From Propionibacteriaceae bacterium UBA4569 (GTDB taxonomy: Bacteria; Actinomycetota; Actinomycetes; Propionibacteriales; Propionibacteriaceae): DNA of 8,268 bases. The translations under genes were made by a program, and so were the position numbers. The stretch covers positions 1,184 to 9,451 of the forward strand of contig DGKN01000007.1 of assembly GCA_002387005.1 (NCBI GenBank), read 5' to 3'. The notes beneath the pieces are model-generated. The model was not told where the DNA came from, did not search any database, and saw only the letters and a program-made list of their open reading frames with translations. Of this stretch, positions 6,111 through 8,268 are shown piece after piece (position 1 is the stretch's first letter; each line of letters begins with the position of its first letter).

Positions 6111-6182
6111 CTGAAAATCGGACGAAATCATTCACTTGCACGATCAACGCGCGGATCTGGTCCGCTCACGTCCGGTTTTCAG
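6111..6182. repeat. 14-bp inverted repeat (one mismatch) enclosing a nested hairpin, between convergent genes
   Basis: CTGAAAATCGGACG (6111-6124) and CGTCCGGTTTTCAG (6169-6182) are inverted copies, 13 of 14 matching, the exception being a G-U in RNA. Between them lies a smaller perfect stem, GCGGA-TCTGG-TCCGC (6151-6165). The A/T-rich outer arms stand out in this GC-rich region. It could be a bidirectional terminator, a small mobile inverted-repeat element or a structured RNA. No coding capacity is seen. Confidence 0.5.
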
Positions 6183-6227
6183 CCGCCCACGTACCCTCCC
6201 CGCGCCAAGCCCGGGGAACGCAGGCGG

Positions 6228-6247
6228 GCAGCCCGGGGGCCGGCTGC
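6228..6247 (-). terminator. Hairpin just downstream of the PRPP synthetase
   Basis: GCAGCC (6228-6233) and GGCTGC (6242-6247) form a 6-base stem with an 8-base GC-rich loop, 11 bases past the PRPP synthetase stop. There is no U-run, as is common for actinomycete hairpin terminators. Confidence 0.4.
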
Positions 6248-6258
6248 ACCCCCTCAGA

Positions 6259-7239
6259 TCACCAAAGACCCTCGGGGGCGGGCGGTGGCGCGTACTTGGG
6301 ATCGACGCCGCGGAAGAGCTTGCTGACACTCTTGCCCTGGTGGGTGCGCGCGATCGCCTCGGCGAACAAGGGGGCGACGGTACGCACCTCGAGCTCAGGC
6401 CAGTCGGTCGGGCTGGGGACGGTGTTGGTGGTGACCACCTCGGTGATCATCGGATGCTTGCGCAGGTTCTCGACGGCGCTGCCGGAGAACAGACCGTGCG
6501 TCGTGGCGACCGAGGCCTCCACGCAGCCGAAGTCGCGTAGGCGGTTCATCAGCTCGATGATCGAGCCGCCGGTGGCGATCTCGTCGTCCAGGACGATGGC
6601 CTTGCGACCCACCACGTCACCAACGATGGAGTCGATGACGACCTTGTCGTCCGCCAGTCGCTTCTTCGACCCAGCGGCCACCGGAACGCCGAGCAGGCGC
6701 GCGAAGACCGACGCCTCCTTGGCATTTCCCAGGTCGGGGGAGACGACCACGCAGTTGGTCAAGTCCTGGCCGCGGTAGTGCTCGGCGAGCACGCCGATCG
6801 CGGTCAGCTGGTCGACCGGGACCGAGAAGAAACCCTGCACCTGGGGGGAGTGCAGGGTCATGGTGAGGATGCGGGTCACGCCGGCGGTCTGCAGCAGGTC
6901 GGCGACCAGGCGGCCACCGAGCGAGATGCGGGAGGCGTCCTTCTTGTCGCTGCGCGCGTAGGCGTAGTGCGGGATGACGGCGGTGATGTACTCGGCGGAC
7001 GCGCCACGCGCCGCGTCGATCATCAACAGCAGCTCCATCAGGTGCTCCTGCGTCGGCGGCACCAAGGGCTGGATGATGTAGACGTCCCGACGACGACAGT
7101 TGGCACCCAACTGTGCCTGCAGGCAGTCATTGCTGAAGCGCTTGATGTCGGTCCAGCTGAGGGGCACTTCCAGCCCGGCACAGATCTCCTCCGCGAGTTC
7201 GCGGTGGGCCGAGCCGGAGAAAACGACGAGGTCCTTCAT
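6259..7239 (-). CDS. prs: Ribose-phosphate pyrophosphokinase paralogue with altered active-site residues
   Basis: This 326-residue protein has the double-PRTase fold of PRPP synthetase, which makes PRPP from ribose-5-phosphate and ATP. It aligns without gaps over long stretches (IIQPLVPPTQEHLMELLLMI at 55-74; QGFF at 135-138; LVADLL at 111-116). Conserved catalytic features include His130 and the KKR flexible-loop basics (192-194). Several normally fixed positions differ. The ATP-base motif FSDGE or FANGE is FSNDC (35-39). ARQDKKHRGREPIS is ARSDKKDASRISLG. The metal motif DLH is TLH (128-130). The ribose-phosphate loop DDMIDTAGT is DDEIATGGS (218-226). These changes suggest a distinct subfamily, perhaps with changed regulation, donor or acceptor. 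The ATG at 7237-7239 has GGGAG 6 bases upstream, which selects the start. It is divergent from the membrane-protein gene. Confidence 0.85.
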   Translation of the reverse strand: MKDLVVFSGSAHRELAEEICAGLEVPLSWTDIKRFSNDCLQAQLGANCRRRDVYIIQPLVPPTQEHLMELLLMIDAARGASAEYITAVIPHYAYARSDKKDASRISLGGRLVADLLQTAGVTRILTMTLHSPQVQGFFSVPVDQLTAIGVLAEHYRGQDLTNCVVVSPDLGNAKEASVFARLLGVPVAAGSKKRLADDKVVIDSIVGDVVGRKAIVLDDEIATGGSIIELMNRLRDFGCVEASVATTHGLFSGSAVENLRKHPMITEVVTTNTVPSPTDWPELEVRTVAPLFAEAIARTHQGKSVSKLFRGVDPKYAPPPAPEGLW

Positions 7240-7317
7240 GGTTCTCCCGATTGTGCTGCCTGACACCCGTCCCGCCAGACGACGTGCGGGGTCAACAGTA
7301 TCGCCTCGAGCCCCGGC

Positions 7318-7323
7318 TAGGCT
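7318..7323 (+). promoter_or_regulatory. -10 element TAGGCT, predicted leaderless start for the membrane protein
   Basis: TAGGCT fits the actinomycete TANNNT -10 box. Its last T is 7 bases before the A of the ATG at 7330, so transcription would begin at the start codon itself, the usual geometry of leaderless mRNAs. A GAGGG lies between but only one base from the ATG, too close to act as a ribosome site. No good -35 is seen. Confidence 0.55.
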
Positions 7324-7329
7324 GAGGGC

Positions 7330-7716
7330 ATGGCTTCCTCGAACACCCCCGCCCTGTCCCGACTGTCCGCCACCGCGGGTGGCCTGGTGCTGCTGATGCT
7401 CCTCCAGCTCGGCATGGGCATCGGCATCCTGTCCAGCGGCAATGGCCTGCGCGACGCCCATGGCGGCATCGGCTACCTCATCTTCCTGGTCTGTGCGGTC
7501 GCCGCCTTCTTCGCGTGGCAGCTGTCCAAGGCCGACGCCTCGGCCAAGGGCGTCTTCTTCCACGCGCTCAGCCTGCCGGTGCTGGCGATCCTGCAGATCG
7601 GGCTGGCCGAGATGGACGGGATGAAGTGGGTGCACGTCGTGCTCGGCATCGCCCTGCTCGTCGACGCGCTCGGCCTGTTCATGATGACCCGCAAGCGCTC
7701 CGGCGCCACCGTCTGA
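7330..7716 (+). CDS. Small four-helix membrane protein with an internal duplication, unknown function
   Basis: The 128-residue product has four predicted membrane helices at about residues 14-33, 46-64, 76-93 and 99-118, and a basic C-terminus (RKRSGATV), likely cytoplasmic. I do not recognise a named family. The two halves resemble each other: LQLGMGI...DAHGGIGYLIFLV (25-54) and LQIGLAE...WVHVVLGIALLV (88-111). Each half has a histidine at the entry of its second helix (His44 and His102), followed four residues later by glycine. Such paired histidines can bind heme b in four-helix cytochromes, but this is inference. It is divergent from the PRPP synthetase, with 90 bases between, and probably translated from a leaderless transcript. 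Confidence 0.75.
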   Translation: MASSNTPALSRLSATAGGLVLLMLLQLGMGIGILSSGNGLRDAHGGIGYLIFLVCAVAAFFAWQLSKADASAKGVFFHALSLPVLAILQIGLAEMDGMKWVHVVLGIALLVDALGLFMMTRKRSGATV

Positions 7717-7721
7717 GCGTC

Positions 7722-7777
7722 CCCCGGCCACCGAGTCCCCGGCCACCGAGGCCCCACACCGAGGCCCCACGCCGGGG
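7722..7777. repeat. Decaying tandem repeats of CCCCGGCCACCGAG
   Basis: Two nearly identical 15-base units (7722-7736, 7737-7751) are followed by two shortened 13-base ones (7752-7764 CCCCACACCGAGG, 7765-7777 CCCCACGCCGGGG). They lie between the convergent membrane protein and glucosidase genes, and the last unit forms part of a hairpin. The look is that of slippage in a GC-rich spacer. Confidence 0.6.
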
Positions 7778-7779
7778 CC
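7763..7779. terminator. GC hairpin between convergent genes, likely bidirectional terminator
   Basis: GGCCCC (7763-7768) and GGGGCC (7774-7779) form a perfect 6-base stem with a 5-base loop. It lies 47 bases after the membrane-protein stop and 13 bases from the glucosidase stop, so it could end both transcripts. No U-run is present. Confidence 0.5.
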
Positions 7780-7791
7780 CACGGGACCGCC

Positions 7792-8268
7792 TCAGCGGAC
7801 CCGCAACCAGATCGTCGTCTCGCCCGGCAGCTCCTCGCTGACCGGGCCGGACGACAGCAGCACGTCCCCGGTTGGCAACGGCACCGGCGTCGTCCCGAAG
7901 TTGGACACCACCTGCCAGCCGCCCGGACGGACGAAGTGCAGCACGGTGGCGTCCTCCGAGGGCACCCACTCGAGCGATTCCGCAGCGCCCAGCGCACGGC
8001 GGATCCGCAGCGCCCGCTGGTAGAGCGTCAAGGTCGAGTCGTCCACCCCATGCTGCGCCTGGACGCTGTAGTGCCCGAACCACAAGGGCTGCGGCAGGTG
8101 TGACCCCGCCGCTCCGAAGCCGTAGGACGGGCCACTACGCGTCCACGGGATCGGCACCCGGCAGCCGTCGCGGCCGACCTCCACGCTGCGGTTGCGGAAG
8201 AAGGAGGGGTCCTGGCGCTGATGGTCCGCGATCTCGGCGACCTCCTGCAGGCCCAGTTCCTCGCCCTG
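7792..8268 (-). CDS. GH13 alpha-glucosidase (oligo-1,6-glucosidase/maltase type), C-terminal part; 5' end outside window
   Basis: This is the last 158 residues of a cytosolic retaining alpha-glucosidase that releases glucose from maltose-type or isomaltose-type oligosaccharides. The fragment opens with QGEELGL, the conserved end of the TIM-barrel region after the catalytic acid. It continues with RDGCRVPIPW (33-42), a hallmark of actinomycete alpha-glucosidases, then SLTLYQRAL-like helix sequence (STLTLYQRALRIRRAL, 78-93). It ends in the beta-sandwich C-domain (about 100-158: NFGTTPVPLPTGDVLLSS, WLRVR). The catalytic residues lie outside the window. The frame is open to the edge; the GTG at 8184 is internal, not a start. 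Full-length enzymes are about 540-600 residues. Confidence 0.88.
   Translation of the reverse strand, partial: QGEELGLQEVAEIADHQRQDPSFFRNRSVEVGRDGCRVPIPWTRSGPSYGFGAAGSHLPQPLWFGHYSVQAQHGVDDSTLTLYQRALRIRRALGAAESLEWVPSEDATVLHFVRPGGWQVVSNFGTTPVPLPTGDVLLSSGPVSEELPGETTIWLRVR

Noticed and set aside
7240..7782. N-terminal extension of the PRPP synthetase frame
   Set aside because: It is antisense to the membrane-protein gene; the family N-terminus (KDLVVFSGSAHRELA) and the GGGAG site place the start at 7239.

Overview
The window joins two pieces of DNA that look as if they come from different bacterial phyla. Bases 1 to about 2117 read like a Pseudomonas-type gammaproteobacterium. They hold an ACS-family (hexuronate/sugar-acid type) MFS transporter on the minus strand, open at the left edge, and a divergent PAS-domain sensor on the plus strand. 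From about 2120 to the right edge the sequence reads like a high-GC actinomycete, with a mycothiol-type PIG-L deacetylase relative, an actinomycete-style NADP alcohol dehydrogenase, codons ending in G or C, GGAGG-type ribosome sites and one probable leaderless gene. The PAS sensor stops matching its family in the middle of its second PAS domain, at a GATC. The frame then runs by chance into the tail of an unrelated protein. A chimeric contig (assembly, ligation or contamination) is the simplest explanation; a real transfer is possible but less likely.

Left part: the transporter (1-1032, minus) and the sensor (1337 onward, plus) share a gene-free interval of about 300 bases. It contains a dyad that could be the operator of a sugar-acid regulator. 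Right part, in order: the unrecognised C-terminal tail (2120-2263, plus); a zinc alcohol dehydrogenase of the CAD/YahK group (2310-3359, plus); a decayed IS30-family transposase end (about 3376-3489, minus); a MarR regulator (3533-4048, minus) with a palindrome over its start codon; a glucose-6-phosphate 1-epimerase-like mutarotase (4159-5013, minus); a PIG-L/LmbE zinc deacetylase (5207-6013, plus); a divergent PRPP synthetase paralogue (6259-7239, minus); a small four-helix membrane protein (7330-7716, plus); and the C-terminal part of a GH13 alpha-glucosidase (7792-8268, minus), open at the right edge.

The actinomycete genes do not form one operon, since strands alternate and most neighbours are divergent or convergent. 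The theme is carbohydrate and central metabolism: alpha-glucoside hydrolysis, hexose-6-phosphate anomer conversion and PRPP-type chemistry. I see no CRISPR array, tRNA, rRNA, phage module or recognisable defence system. The points most worth a second look are the phylum join, the PRPP synthetase paralogue with replaced ATP/metal/ribose-site residues, the internally duplicated four-helix protein with paired histidines, the 17-bp repeats before the PIG-L gene, and a hairpin whose sequence is derived from transposase codons.
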